Below, piece after piece: positions 1-8,499 of a DNA stretch of 64,000 nucleotides (position 1 is its first letter; every line of letters begins with the position of its first letter). Under the pieces are notes generated by a model. That model made no database searches. It saw nothing but the letters and a program-made list of their open reading frames with translations, and was not told where the DNA came from. A program made the translations under genes and the position numbers. This DNA comes from Sinorhizobium terangae (GTDB lineage Bacteria; Pseudomonadota; Alphaproteobacteria; Rhizobiales; Rhizobiaceae). Location: NCBI RefSeq assembly GCF_029714365.1, contig NZ_CP121660.1:1922001-1986000 (forward strand), read 5' to 3'.

Positions 1-181
1 TCTTGCCGGTACGCAACTGCACGCCGTGAAGGTTGAGCTCGTAGCCGATCCGTTCGGCGGCATCGAAGACGATCGCGCGCGTTTCCGGGCGAACCTGCGG
101 CGAATGTTTCAGCGCCTTGGATACGGTGGCGATCGACAGTCCCGTTTCCTGCGCAATGGTCTTGATCGTCGGTCGCGACAT
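1..181 (-). CDS. LacI-family transcriptional regulator, N-terminal part (runs off the window)
   Basis: Only the first 60 residues are inside the window. They form the LacI-family DNA-binding head: a helix-turn-helix with recognition segment GLSIATVSKAL followed by the hinge region (GYELNLHGVQLRTGK). The ATG is 4 bp past the stop of the glycoside hydrolase gene, so this is the last visible gene of the sugar ABC operon and probably its repressor. Its likely target is the twin operator at 6133-6165, in front of the first gene. The recognition helix is nearly identical to that of the second LacI regulator at 56572-57642. The effector is unknown because the ligand domain lies outside the window. 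Confidence 0.9.
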   Translation of the reverse strand, partial: MSRPTIKTIAQETGLSIATVSKALKHSPQVRPETRAIVFDAAERIGYELNLHGVQLRTGK

Positions 182-185
182 GCGT

Positions 186-1898
186 TCAGCTCTTGATCCG
201 ATTTTCGTCGTGGAGGGATTGCGCCAGCAGCAAATAGACCGCCGACGTCCAGGCAAACGCCCGGTCGCGCAAGCCCCTCCCCGACCGTGCGTCGAAGTTT
301 TCGGCCATACCGCTTTTGTTGGCAAGTGCACAGAACTTTTGCGCGATTTCCCGCGCCAATGCACGCTCGCCCTGCCGGCGCAAACCGTCCCACAGGAGAT
401 AAGTCGTCGGCGCCCAGATCGGCCCGCGCCAATAGCCATCATCCTCGTAGAAGCGGCTTTGCGGGCTCTCCGTCGCCGGCCCCCATTCCGTAATGAACCC
501 GCCCTTCCTGAGCCTCGCGACAAGCTTGTCGCGTATCGCAGCCGGAAGACGCTTGCCGAGTAGCAGCGGCATGAACTGGATCAGGCTTTCCCCGCCAAGA
601 ATGCGTCCCGGCTCGCGGGCAAGCCGCGCGCCGAATGTCTCACCGGTCCAAAGCTTCTCGATCAGCAATGCCTGCAGCCTGTCCGCCGTCTCGGACCAAA
701 TGGCGGCTCGGCTGGGATTGCCCTCGAGAAGCGTGGCGAGAGCCTCGCAAGCAAGAATCAGGAATACCGGCAGGTCGGGAGAAAGAACCGGACCGCCTTC
801 GGCGAAGAAACTGGCATTGTCCCAGCCGCTGTCGTTGCCATGGAAATAGCTCGGCAGTTCGTGCTGTGCGGCTCGAGCATAGGTGAGCCAATAGGCGACC
901 TGCCGGCCGATCGCATTTGAGAGATAGACTTTGCGCTCGGGCGTCAGGAAATTCGGCTGCGTCGCGGCAATACAGGACACGGCCCAACCGTGCACCGGCG
1001 GTTTGGTAAAGGCGAAGAGCACGTCGCGGTCGTTCACATAGTCGGGCAGCAGGCCGGAGGGATGCTGGTGATCGAAGATCGCGGCGAACTGGTCGAAAGC
1101 AAGATTTTCGTCGAAGGCTGCAACGCCCAACGCCGAGAAGGCGTTGTCCCAGCTCCAGATGTTGATCATGTGGTTCTTCGACATGTAAATCGCCGGGCGC
1201 GTCAGCGCACCGCCGACGGGCACGCCGTTCGTCCAGAGCAGATAGGCGGCAAGCCGATGCGCCTCCTCCCCGCCCGGCACACCGGCGGGAACGGACCGAT
1301 GCCACGCGACAAACTCCGCCATCGCACCCGCATGCGCCTCGTCGAAGCTGCCTGGCGTTTCCGCCGGCGGCAAGGCGCGGAAGAAATCCACATTACCCTC
1401 GAACCCGCCATCACCAGAGAAAGTGAAGGAGACTTCGCTCGAATGATCGCGTTGCCATTCACCGGAGATCGCGAGGTCTCCCGAGACTGCCCGGGGGATG
1501 AATTTTACGTTCTCAGCGGCCGCCACGAGGCAATCCTCGCCGGCGGGCGTGCGATAGACGTAGTCGTAGCGCGAACCCTCGAGACGGAAGCGAACGCCCG
1601 CGCGCCCGCCTTGGAGATGCAGTCGCTCCCCCTCGCCGATGACGAAGCGAACGCAACCACCGCCGATCCGCGCGACGAGCTGGTCCGGCGAGAGATCGAA
1701 CCGCGCTTCGGCGATCTCGCCTGCCAAGTCCAGGAATTCGACGCGGCAGAGCCGGCCGAGCGAGGCACGCTCGTCGCCACCGCTGACATGCCTCAGATAG
1801 AGCGCCCGGTCACCCTCGCGGCCCGGCACCCGCATCATCGAAAGCGTCAGGAAGCATCCCCTCCGGCTGAAGGGAACATGCTCGATGTCGAAAAGCAT
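186..1898 (-). CDS. GH63/MGH1-like glycoside hydrolase (intracellular glucosidase)
   Basis: 570 residues without a signal peptide. The middle carries the (alpha/alpha)6-barrel hallmarks of the GH63-like mannosyl/glucosylglycerate hydrolase group: SKNHMINIWSWDNAF, then DHQHPSGLLPDYVND and KPPVHGWAVS. A tryptophan-rich C-terminal segment follows (YEDDGYWRGPIWAPTTYLL). The N-terminal 200 residues are a beta-rich domain typical of these enzymes. It starts 3 bp after the MalG-type permease stop and ends 4 bp before the LacI gene, so it is translated with the transporter. It probably hydrolyses the imported glycoside in the cytoplasm. The exact substrate (alpha-glucoside, glucosylglycerate or similar) cannot be told from sequence alone. 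Confidence 0.75.
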   Translation of the reverse strand: MLFDIEHVPFSRRGCFLTLSMMRVPGREGDRALYLRHVSGGDERASLGRLCRVEFLDLAGEIAEARFDLSPDQLVARIGGGCVRFVIGEGERLHLQGGRAGVRFRLEGSRYDYVYRTPAGEDCLVAAAENVKFIPRAVSGDLAISGEWQRDHSSEVSFTFSGDGGFEGNVDFFRALPPAETPGSFDEAHAGAMAEFVAWHRSVPAGVPGGEEAHRLAAYLLWTNGVPVGGALTRPAIYMSKNHMINIWSWDNAFSALGVAAFDENLAFDQFAAIFDHQHPSGLLPDYVNDRDVLFAFTKPPVHGWAVSCIAATQPNFLTPERKVYLSNAIGRQVAYWLTYARAAQHELPSYFHGNDSGWDNASFFAEGGPVLSPDLPVFLILACEALATLLEGNPSRAAIWSETADRLQALLIEKLWTGETFGARLAREPGRILGGESLIQFMPLLLGKRLPAAIRDKLVARLRKGGFITEWGPATESPQSRFYEDDGYWRGPIWAPTTYLLWDGLRRQGERALAREIAQKFCALANKSGMAENFDARSGRGLRDRAFAWTSAVYLLLAQSLHDENRIKS

Positions 1899-1901
1899 GG
1901 C

Positions 1902-2714
1902 TTATCCCTTCACCGACGAACCGACTGCGCCATCCATGATGTAGCGCTGCGCCAGGAAGAAGAGCACGAGCGGCGGCAGGCAGAGGATCACGGTGATCGC
2001 GGCGATCGAGGTCACGTCCACCTCGTGCAGGCCCTTGAACATCGAAAGCCCGAGCGTCAGCGTGTATTTCGATTGGTCGTTGAGGTAAATCAGCGGGCCG
2101 AGATAGTCGTTCCAGGCATTCATGAAGTGGAAGGTCCCGACCAGCACCAGCGCCGGCATCATGAGCGGCAGATGGATGCGCCAATAGATGTCGAAACTGT
2201 TCGCCCCGTCCATGCGTGCCGCCTCGTCGATCTCCATCGGCACCGTCATGATGTATTGCCGGAGCAGGAAGACGAAGAAGGCGTCGGCAAAATAGGCGGG
2301 CACGATCAAGGGTTTGAGGGTGTTGATCCAGCCCAGCATGTTGAACTCCATGTAGAGCGGGATCATCTTCACGTCCCACGGGATCATCATCGTCGCGAGC
2401 AGCAGGATGAAGAGCGCATCGCGCCCGGGAAAGCGGAAGCGGGCAAAGCCGAAGGCGACGAGCGAGCTCGATAAGAGTTGCCCGACCGTCGAGAGGACGA
2501 CGACGATTACCGAATTCGAGAGATAGGTACCGAAAGGCTGCTTATTCCAGGCGGCGGCAAAATTCTCGAAGTGCCACTCGGACGGCCAGAAGACCGGCGG
2601 AAACTGGTAGAGTTCAGCCGAACTTTTGATCGCCGTCATGAAGGTCCAGTAGAACGGCGCGATGAAGAGCGCCGAGGCAAGGATCAGCGCCGAATAGAGG
2701 AAGGTCTTACGCAT
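1902..2714 (-). CDS. Carbohydrate ABC transporter permease, MalG type
   Basis: 270 residues, inner-membrane permease of a CUT1 sugar importer. It starts MRKTFLYSALILASALFIAPFYW, which includes the first membrane helix. The cytoplasmic EAA loop that docks on the ATPase is clear (EAARMDGANSFDIYWRIHLP). The C-terminus GAVGSSVKG is typical of MalG-type subunits. The start codon overlaps the end of the MalF-type gene by 8 bp, indicating translational coupling. It partners the gene at 2707-3663. Confidence 0.93.
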   Translation of the reverse strand: MRKTFLYSALILASALFIAPFYWTFMTAIKSSAELYQFPPVFWPSEWHFENFAAAWNKQPFGTYLSNSVIVVVLSTVGQLLSSSLVAFGFARFRFPGRDALFILLLATMMIPWDVKMIPLYMEFNMLGWINTLKPLIVPAYFADAFFVFLLRQYIMTVPMEIDEAARMDGANSFDIYWRIHLPLMMPALVLVGTFHFMNAWNDYLGPLIYLNDQSKYTLTLGLSMFKGLHEVDVTSIAAITVILCLPPLVLFFLAQRYIMDGAVGSSVKG

Positions 2715-3663
2715 TGCGCTCTCCGTCGGTCTGGCGGATCTCGCCTTCGTAGTAGACCCAGGCGGCCGACCAGCGCATGACCAGGAGGCTCAAGGCAAGC
2801 ACGATGACGAACATCACCCAGGAGCCGGCCGCGGCATAACCCATGTCGAAATACTTGAAGGCGTTGTCGTAGATGTACATGGCGAAGAAATAAGTGGAGC
2901 CGAGCGGGCCGCCCTTCGTCAGAAGCAGCGCGATCGTCAGTTGCTGGAATGCGGAGATGATCGACGTGATGAAGGTGAAGATGAGCATCGGCCCGAGCAT
3001 CGGCAGGGTGATGAACAGCATCTGCGCCCAGCCGGGAACACCCGAAACGGTCGCCGCCTCATAAAGCTCCTTCGGGATCGCCTTGAGGCCGGTCAGGAGG
3101 ATAAGCATCGTGCCGCCGAGGCCCCAGAGGCTGGCGATGATGATCGCGACGATCGCAAGGTTTGGATCGCCGAGCCAGTTCGGGCCGTCGATGCCGACGA
3201 GCGACAGCATGAAGTTCAAGAGACCGTATTCCTTGCTGTAGATCCAGCTCCAGATCGTCACCAGTGCGACACCGGATATGACGCTCGGCAGGTAGAAGGC
3301 GGTGCGGAAGAAGCCGCTGGCAAAGGTCACGTGGTGCAACATCAACGCCAGCAGGAACGACATCACGATATTGAACGGCACGTAGATCGCCGCGAACTTC
3401 ACCGTGATCCAGAGGCTTTCCCAGAACTGCGGATCCTCCGTAAACATCGAACGGTAGTTGTCGAGGCCGACAAAAGTGCGCTCGCCGACCACCGGCCAGT
3501 CGTAGAAGCTCATCGTCAGCGAAAACATGAGCGGCCCGAGCGTGAAGAACAGAAAGCCGAGGATCCACGGGGAAATGAACAGATAAGGCGCCATATGACG
3601 CCCGGCGGTCACTCGCTTACGACGCGCAACTCCTGCCTTCGTTCCGGCATAGGCCATGTCCAT
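2707..3663 (-). CDS. Carbohydrate ABC transporter permease, MalF type
   Basis: 318 residues. A basic N-terminal tail (AGVARRKRVTAGRHMAPYLF) precedes about six membrane helices. The EAA loop is EAATVSGVPGWAQMLFITLP. Length and layout fit the MalF/UgpA-like half of a CUT1 importer. It follows the binding-protein gene by 18 bp and overlaps the MalG-type gene by 8 bp. It should form a heterodimer channel with that subunit in the inner membrane. Confidence 0.93.
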   Translation of the reverse strand: MDMAYAGTKAGVARRKRVTAGRHMAPYLFISPWILGFLFFTLGPLMFSLTMSFYDWPVVGERTFVGLDNYRSMFTEDPQFWESLWITVKFAAIYVPFNIVMSFLLALMLHHVTFASGFFRTAFYLPSVISGVALVTIWSWIYSKEYGLLNFMLSLVGIDGPNWLGDPNLAIVAIIIASLWGLGGTMLILLTGLKAIPKELYEAATVSGVPGWAQMLFITLPMLGPMLIFTFITSIISAFQQLTIALLLTKGGPLGSTYFFAMYIYDNAFKYFDMGYAAAGSWVMFVIVLALSLLVMRWSAAWVYYEGEIRQTDGERNA

Positions 3664-3681
3664 TTCCCCGCGCTCCTCAGC

Positions 3682-4914
3682 TTATTTCAACAGACGCTTC
3701 GAGCGAGCCACGGCATCGTCCAGATGCGCCTTGGCGTTGCCCTGGTCGATCATCGTCGCCTCGATGGCGCGCGCCAAATTGTCCTGGATCTTGCCCCAAT
3801 TGGCGTTCTTCAAATAGGCATGGGTCTCCGTGTTCGACGTCGCGAGGATGTCGAAGAACGGCTTGTAGATCGGATCCTTGGTCATGCCCTTCTCTTCGGC
3901 AACGCTGGTGCGCACCGGCAGGTCGTTGGTGCGCATGGCGACCGCTTCCGGAGACGAGAAGAACTTTACGAATTCCCAGGCGAGATCCGGATGGGCGGCG
4001 TCCTTGGCGATCGAGATCGCCGATACCCCAAGCGCCGAATGAGCGACACGAGCGCCGAACTTCGGCAGCGGCGCCACGCCATAGCTGAAGCCGGCCGCAT
4101 CGATGCCCGCTTTCGACCACATGGCGCTCTGGAACATGGCGATCTTGCCGCCCTTGAAGAGTGTCGCGCCCGAAGTATCGTCGCCGAGATTGAGCGTCAC
4201 CGCCTCCTGCGTCCTGGCCATATCGGCAAACATGTCGAGCACTTGCGCGGCCGCGTCGCTGTTCATGTAGCCGTCGATTTCCTTGCCGTCGTCGGAGATG
4301 TATTTGGTGCCGTTCGACCACAGGAACTGCTCGAAGTCGTAGGGATCGGGCTTGGCGTCGACGGCAAAGCCGTAAACCTTGTTCGCCTCATCGCGGAATT
4401 TTGCCGCCTTGGCGCGCAGATCGTCCCAGGTCCAGCCGTCCTTCGGCTCCTCGACGCCTGCCTTCGCGAACATCTCCTTGTTGTAGAAAACGACCTGCGT
4501 GGTAAAGCCCGAGGGCATGCCATAGGTCTTGCCCTCGACGCGCGTCGTGTTCATCAAGCCTTGAGGAAAATCGTCCGGCTTGATCTCGGCGGCGTCGCGC
4601 GCGATCAGGTCGTCGAGCGGCATCAACGACGTGTAATATTGCGGGAAATTCCACATGTACATGACGTCCGGCGGGTTGCCGGCACCGAAGGCGGCGGCGA
4701 GTTTCTGGTCGTAGCCGTCAGCATAGGGCTCGACCTGGACCTTCACGCCCGGATGCATCTCCTCGAATTTCTTGGCGATCGCCTGCTGGATGGCAAGGCT
4801 CTCGTCCGTGTCCCAGGTCGCGAACCGCAGGGTCTCCTCCGCCTGCGCGGCCGCAGCACCGGTCAGCGACAGCGCCAAAAGCGAGCCGATCATCGACTTC
4901 GTCACGTTATGCAT
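3682..4914 (-). CDS. Sugar ABC transporter periplasmic substrate-binding protein
   Basis: 410 residues from the ATG at 4914. The start is chosen because it gives a classic signal peptide (MHNVTKSMIGSLLALSLTG, then AAAAQA before the mature EETLRF). Longer in-frame readings only cover the ATPase gene in another frame. The mature part fits the MalE/UgpB class of extracellular solute-binding proteins (e.g. PDVMYMWNFPQYY, KDAAHPDLAWEFVKFFSSPEA). The start overlaps the ATPase stop by 8 bp. It delivers an unidentified sugar to the two permeases downstream. Confidence 0.92.
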   Translation of the reverse strand: MHNVTKSMIGSLLALSLTGAAAAQAEETLRFATWDTDESLAIQQAIAKKFEEMHPGVKVQVEPYADGYDQKLAAAFGAGNPPDVMYMWNFPQYYTSLMPLDDLIARDAAEIKPDDFPQGLMNTTRVEGKTYGMPSGFTTQVVFYNKEMFAKAGVEEPKDGWTWDDLRAKAAKFRDEANKVYGFAVDAKPDPYDFEQFLWSNGTKYISDDGKEIDGYMNSDAAAQVLDMFADMARTQEAVTLNLGDDTSGATLFKGGKIAMFQSAMWSKAGIDAAGFSYGVAPLPKFGARVAHSALGVSAISIAKDAAHPDLAWEFVKFFSSPEAVAMRTNDLPVRTSVAEEKGMTKDPIYKPFFDILATSNTETHAYLKNANWGKIQDNLARAIEATMIDQGNAKAHLDDAVARSKRLLK

Positions 4915-6082
4915 GTCTCTCCTCCAAAACCGGGCCACGCGGGGCCCTTCCCTTTTCTTGATTGATGAGCGCCTGAGTCTCGGCATCGAGCCGCCGCGCG
5001 ACCGCATTCCCGTCGGCATCGAACAGATGGCAATGCTCGGAAGGAATGCGGGTATGGACCCGCTCGCGGGTCGAAACCGGATGTGTGCCGCGCACGACTG
5101 CGGTGAGTTCGCCGCCGCCGTCGAGGCTGATGTGCACGTGGCTTTCGCTGCCGAGCCGCTCCACGAGGCGGACGTTGCCGGCAAGGTGCGCCTCCTCGGG
5201 TGAAGTCAGCTCCAGCTTGTCCGGACGGATTCCGAGCGTCACGGGGCGATCGCGGCGGATCGACCGGGGTGAAAGCGTATCGAGCGAAAGCTCGCGCGCG
5301 AGCCCGCCACCGGCAAGCCTGATGGCCGCCGCGCTTTCGCCCACGACATTGGCGGCAATGAAATTCATCCGGGGGGACCCGATGAAGCCGGCGACGAAGA
5401 GATTTGCCGGCTGGTAGAACAGTTCCAGCGGCGTGCCGAACTGGCTGACCTTGCCCTTGTCGAGCACGACGACGCGGTCGGAGAGCGTCATCGCCTCGAC
5501 CTGGTCATGCGTCACATAGATCATCGTCACGCCGAGGCGCTCGTGCAGCGCTGAGAGCTCGACGCGCATCGTCACGCGCAGCCCCGCATCGAGATTGGAG
5601 AGCGGTTCATCGAGCAGAAAAAGCTTCGGCTCGCGTACGATGGCGCGCCCGATCGCGACCCGCTGGCGCTGACCGCCGGAGAGCTGACGGGGCTTGCGGT
5701 TGAGGAGCTCAGCGATCCGGAGAATCTCGGCCGCGTTATTGACGCGCCGATCGATCTCCTCGCGCCTCATGCCGTTCAGCGCCAAGCCGAAGGAGAGGTT
5801 CTTTCGGACATTCATGTGCGGGTAGAGCGCGTAGTTCTGAAACACCATCGCGATGTCGCGCTTGGCCGACGGCAGGTCGGTGATGTCGCGTTCGCCGAGA
5901 CGGATCGAGCCGCCATCGAGATTTTCGAGCCCGGCGATCGAGCGCAACAGCGTGCTCTTGCCGCAGCCCGACGGCCCGAGGAAGCAGACAAACTGCCCAT
6001 CGGCAATGTCGAGGTCGATGCCTTTCAACACTTCCAGCGAGCCGAAGCCCTTGCGAAGATTTTCGATGCGGATTGCTGCCAA
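4907..6082 (-). CDS. Sugar ABC transporter ATPase, MalK/UgpC type
   Basis: 391 residues. Walker A GPSGCGKST (about residues 37-45), Q-loop VFQNYALYPH, signature LSGGQRQRVAIGRA, Walker B LFLLDEPLSNLD and switch histidine THDQ are all present. A C-terminal TOBE-type regulatory domain follows (LGIRPDKLEL). It is the first gene of the operon, in the unusual order ATPase, binding protein, MalF, MalG, glycosidase, LacI. The upstream region holds two LacI-type operators, so expression is probably sugar-inducible. An 8-bp overlap couples it to the binding protein gene. Confidence 0.95.
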   Translation of the reverse strand: MAAIRIENLRKGFGSLEVLKGIDLDIADGQFVCFLGPSGCGKSTLLRSIAGLENLDGGSIRLGERDITDLPSAKRDIAMVFQNYALYPHMNVRKNLSFGLALNGMRREEIDRRVNNAAEILRIAELLNRKPRQLSGGQRQRVAIGRAIVREPKLFLLDEPLSNLDAGLRVTMRVELSALHERLGVTMIYVTHDQVEAMTLSDRVVVLDKGKVSQFGTPLELFYQPANLFVAGFIGSPRMNFIAANVVGESAAAIRLAGGGLARELSLDTLSPRSIRRDRPVTLGIRPDKLELTSPEEAHLAGNVRLVERLGSESHVHISLDGGGELTAVVRGTHPVSTRERVHTRIPSEHCHLFDADGNAVARRLDAETQALINQEKGRAPRGPVLEERHA

Positions 6083-6132
6083 ATAAGTCTCTCCCCGAAC
6101 GCATGAGGCAAATCGACGCCACCAGTGTTTTG

Positions 6133-6165
6133 TTAAACGTTTTTATTCACGATAAAAACGTTTAA
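6133..6165. promoter_or_regulatory. Twin LacI-family operator upstream of the sugar ABC operon
   Basis: TTAAACGTTTTTA at 6133-6145 and its exact reverse complement TAAAAACGTTTAA at 6153-6165 are both centred on ACGT, with centres 21 bp (two helical turns) apart. They lie 51-83 bp upstream of the ATPase start. The sequence class fits a LacI-family repressor. The same arrangement recurs at 57684-57725 in front of the other LacI gene. Confidence 0.8.
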
Positions 6166-6266
6166 TTTCCTTGTAAAGCGAAAACTAAGCCATCTTAGAA
6201 ATCACTGTGAACGGCCGGTGAAGTCGCAGCCAAGGCCCGGCACCCCCACTGCCCTGCCTTCCCGCT

Positions 6267-6501
6267 TTGGCACCACTGATCGACGTCGAGAGATACGCGC
6301 TCGAAAACTTCGAGGCGATGCTCGTCTGGAATCCCGAGACTCTTTTCCGCCTGCGCAATGAGGTCGGGCCGACGGTCGGGATGAACCTCGACCCGTCGCA
6401 TCTGATGTGGATGGGGCGGGTCCGATCGCCTCCGCCCGCGCGCTGGTTCGGCAATACACCATTGCCACGGCAAGGACACCCGCATCGAACGCGGCCTGCC
6501 G
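6267..6501 (+). pseudogene. Remnant of a sugar phosphate isomerase/epimerase (TIM-barrel)
   Basis: Three short blocks in three frames read as one xylose-isomerase-like TIM-barrel protein. Block one is NPETLFRLRNEVGPTVGMNL followed by DPSHLMWMG (to about 6417). Block two is GPIASARAL (about 6421-6447). Block three is HHCHGKDTRIERGLP (to 6501). One base appears lost near 6415-6420 and another near 6442-6447. The 5' and 3' ends of the gene are missing. It lies divergent from the sugar ABC operon and may once have belonged to the same catabolic pathway. Confidence 0.75.
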
Positions 6502-6649
6502 TCTTGGCATCACGGATTCCTTTCTCGATCGCGACAAAGGAAGCCCAGATCCGGCGCCACGCGGCCACCCGATTTCCGAGGCTTGGACAGGCCCGGTCCC
6601 TCCGGGTATTCGAGGTGAGGAGCGCAGCTCCGCGACAAACTGCCCGCCC

Positions 6650-6674
6650 GGAACAAACACCGTTCGACGGTGTT
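6650..6674 (+). promoter_or_regulatory. RpoE2/EcfG-type promoter for the DUF892 gene
   Basis: GGAAC at 6650-6654, a 16-bp spacer, then TGTT at 6671-6674, 45 bp upstream of the ATG. The spacer and -10 are also a 21-bp perfect inverted repeat (6655-6675: AAACACCGT, TCG, ACGGTGTTT), so a second regulator may act here. Confidence 0.65.
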
Positions 6675-6718
6675 TCCTTGGCGCTACCGCAAATCACGAC
6701 CCGAAAGGACGCCGAAAA

Positions 6719-7210
6719 ATGGCCAAGGAAAAAACGCTGAACGACCTCTTCCACGATACCCTGAAAGACATCTATTACGCCGAACGAAAGATCCTAAGGG
6801 CCTTGCCGAAGATGGCACGCGGCGCACAGACACCGGAACTCAAGGCCGCTTTCGAGAAGCACCGGGAACAGACGGAAACCCATGTCGAGCGGCTGCAGCA
6901 GGTCTTCGACATGATCGGCAAACGCGCACAGGGTAAAACCTGCGAGGCGATCGAAGGCATTATTGCCGAAGGTGAGGAGATCATGGAGGAGTTCAAGGGC
7001 ACTCCTGCACTCGACGCCGGCCTGATCTCCGCCGCGCAATCCGTCGAGCATTACGAAATCGCTCGCTACGGCACCTTGAAGACCTGGGCACAAACGATCG
7101 GTCTGAAGGACGCCGTATCGCTTCTCGACAAGACGCTGAAGGAAGAATTCGCGACCGACGAGAACCTGACGAAACTCGCCATGGCGCAAGCGAACAAGAA
7201 GGCCGCATGA
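6719..7210 (+). CDS. DUF892 (YciE/YciF-like) ferritin-like stress protein
   Basis: 163 residues, all-helical. The start MAKEKTLNDLFHDTLKDIYY and the spaced Glu/His pairs (YYAERKIL, KHREQTETHVERL, SVEHYEIARYGTL, EEFATDENL) are the DUF892 ferritin-like diiron signature. Homologues such as E. coli YciE/YciF are osmotic and general-stress proteins. The ATG is preceded by AAAGGA. It is monocistronic, under an RpoE2-type promoter at 6650-6674. A palindromic repeat element follows at once and could end transcription. Confidence 0.9.
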   Translation: MAKEKTLNDLFHDTLKDIYYAERKILRALPKMARGAQTPELKAAFEKHREQTETHVERLQQVFDMIGKRAQGKTCEAIEGIIAEGEEIMEEFKGTPALDAGLISAAQSVEHYEIARYGTLKTWAQTIGLKDAVSLLDKTLKEEFATDENLTKLAMAQANKKAA

Positions 7211-7233
7211 TCGTTCGCGGCGGCCGGCGCTAT

Positions 7234-7306
7234 TGCATGTTTCCGTAAATCGTAGCCGATTTAAGGATAAAAACATGCAGCGGTTCAAAGTGCTACAGCG
7301 TCATTT
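7234..7306 (+). repeat. Dispersed palindromic intergenic repeat, copy 1
   Basis: TGCATGTTT (7234-7242) pairs with AAACATGCA (7271-7279), and AAATCG pairs with CGATTT inside the arm. The tail TTCAAAGTGCTACAGCGTC completes the unit. The inverted copy at 58871-58926 shares the arm and tail (CGCTCTAGCGCTTTGAA reversed). It probably works as a stem-loop after the DUF892 gene. Confidence 0.6.
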
Positions 7307-7349
7307 GTGCGTCTGACAAGACGCGCGGCGCTGTAGACGCCGGTCGCCG

Positions 7350-7489
7350 TCACTCCACCTCCCGGAAGAAATCGATGAAGGCCTGGCGCGCGGCACGCGT
7401 CTGGCGACGGCGCGGATAATGGAGGCAGGGGCGTACCAATTCTCGAGCGCACGCTCAAGTCTGCCCGCGGCGACGTATTCGGCCACCCC
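7350..7489 (-). pseudogene. C-terminal fragment of a LysR-family regulator
   Basis: Read on the minus strand, the segment gives VAEYVAAGRLERALENWYAP. After a frame change near 7425 it gives LHYPRRRQTRAARQAFIDFF and REVE-stop. That is the usual end of LysR-family effector domains (LxYPSRRQxxxAxRAFIDFxR). Everything upstream of about 7489 (DNA-binding domain and most of the effector domain) is missing. Confidence 0.75.
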
Positions 7490-7686
7490 TCCGCCCCGTC
7501 CGCAGCTTCCCCGGCGTATCGGTCCTGATCGCGTCGTTCCCTTCTGCACGTCCATGTCGAACGCTAGCGTTCTTTGAACGGGTCGACCGGCGTTGGCCCG
7601 AGAGCCGGTCTCCGAGCGAAAAAAGTTTCCGAAGGCATGCCGGGCGGCCGGATTGAGCACTTTGGACGCCGGCTTAAGAGCTATGG

Positions 7687-7711
7687 AGAACAAAATCGTC
7701 TGTTGCTGGTT
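7687..7711 (+). promoter_or_regulatory. Near-consensus RpoE2-type promoter for csbD copy 1
   Basis: AGAAC (one mismatch to GGAAC), a 16-bp spacer and GGTT at 7708-7711, 37 bp before the csbD start. The second csbD copy has a perfect -35 element at the same relative place. Confidence 0.45.
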
Positions 7712-7747
7712 GGGCTCTACGGTTTAGTGAGTTCAGGAGGATCCACG

Positions 7748-7951
7748 ATGGATTGGAACCGCGTAGAAGGCAACTGGAAGCAGGCCAAAGGCAAGCTCAA
7801 GGAGCAGTGGGGCAAGCTCACTGATGACGATCTGGATCAAATCGCTGGCAACCGCGATCAGCTCGAAGGCAAGATCCAGGAACGCTACGGCATCGAACGC
7901 GACCGGGTGCGCCAGGACGTCAATGATTGGTGCAACCGCCAGTCCTGGTAA
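7748..7951 (+). CDS. CsbD-family stress protein, copy 1
   Basis: 67 residues beginning MDWNRVEGNWKQAKGKLKEQ, the CsbD signature, and ending VNDWCNRQSW. CsbD proteins are small, hydrophilic, general-stress-induced proteins of unknown mechanism. A strong ribosome site (CAGGAGG) sits 7 bp before the ATG. About four in five residues match copy 2 at 14638-14844, so this is a paralogous pair within 7 kb. Confidence 0.93.
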   Translation: MDWNRVEGNWKQAKGKLKEQWGKLTDDDLDQIAGNRDQLEGKIQERYGIERDRVRQDVNDWCNRQSW

Positions 7952-8109
7952 ATGCCGTTCGCTTGCAAGAGTATCCTCGCTTCGTAGTGCTGGTGAGAGT
8001 CACAAGACCCTCCACTGACATTAGCGCAGCGATCAAAGCAGTTGTCGTCGCCACGACCTCTGGCGCGATTACGGTCAACGTCGCCAGCCGTGGGCACACA
8101 CAAACTCCC

Positions 8110-8499
8110 CTATGGAGTTGTTGTCTCTCGATCGGCCTCTGCACGGTTTTCAGCTTCCCCTTCGAGCCGCGCGATTGTCGCCTCGATGTACTCTGGATGT
8201 TCGTGCTCGAGGCCGACCGCCTCGTTCCGGGTCTCACGCATCGATACGATGATTTCGTCAAGCTTGGCGTGGATTGCCGCCGCGTCACGGTAGCCTTGGA
8301 TTAAAACGACGCTGGTGATCACTATTGCTGCGACTGACAATGCATAGGTGACGACGTTAGTGAAGCCGAAGGGCACCAAAGCGGTGCTGACAACCATTGC
8401 GGCAATTACGAAATAGAAGCCGGGGGGCGAGAAAGAAAATCGGCCGTTCGGAAAAGGAAGCGATCCACTATCAATTCTCCCATACATAGGTGCTCTCAT
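8110..8499 (-). CDS. Small two-helix membrane protein, low-affinity iron permease-like
   Basis: 129 residues (the internal ATG at residue 5 would give 125). Two hydrophobic helices (FYFVIAAMVVSTALVPFGF and NVVTYALSVAAIVITSVVLI) are followed by a charged tail: AAIHAKLDEIIVSMRETRNE, then AVGLEH. That tail is like the end of low-affinity iron permease family proteins (KALQLKLDELIRAV-type). It lacks the rest of that family's usual membrane helices, so transport activity is doubtful. No RpoE2-like promoter was seen upstream. The spacer 8500-8703 holds no recognised gene. Confidence 0.6.
   Translation of the reverse strand: MRAPMYGRIDSGSLPFPNGRFSFSPPGFYFVIAAMVVSTALVPFGFTNVVTYALSVAAIVITSVVLIQGYRDAAAIHAKLDEIIVSMRETRNEAVGLEHEHPEYIEATIARLEGEAENRAEADRETTTP

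Noticed and set aside
2941..4965. 674-codon plus-strand open frame opposite the ABC operon, and other long antisense frames (e.g. 990-2474, 50852-52414, 19369-20598, 54210-55373)
   Set aside because: They mirror recognised genes, have Arg/His/Glu-rich shadow composition typical of antisense frames in high-GC genes, and lack domains.
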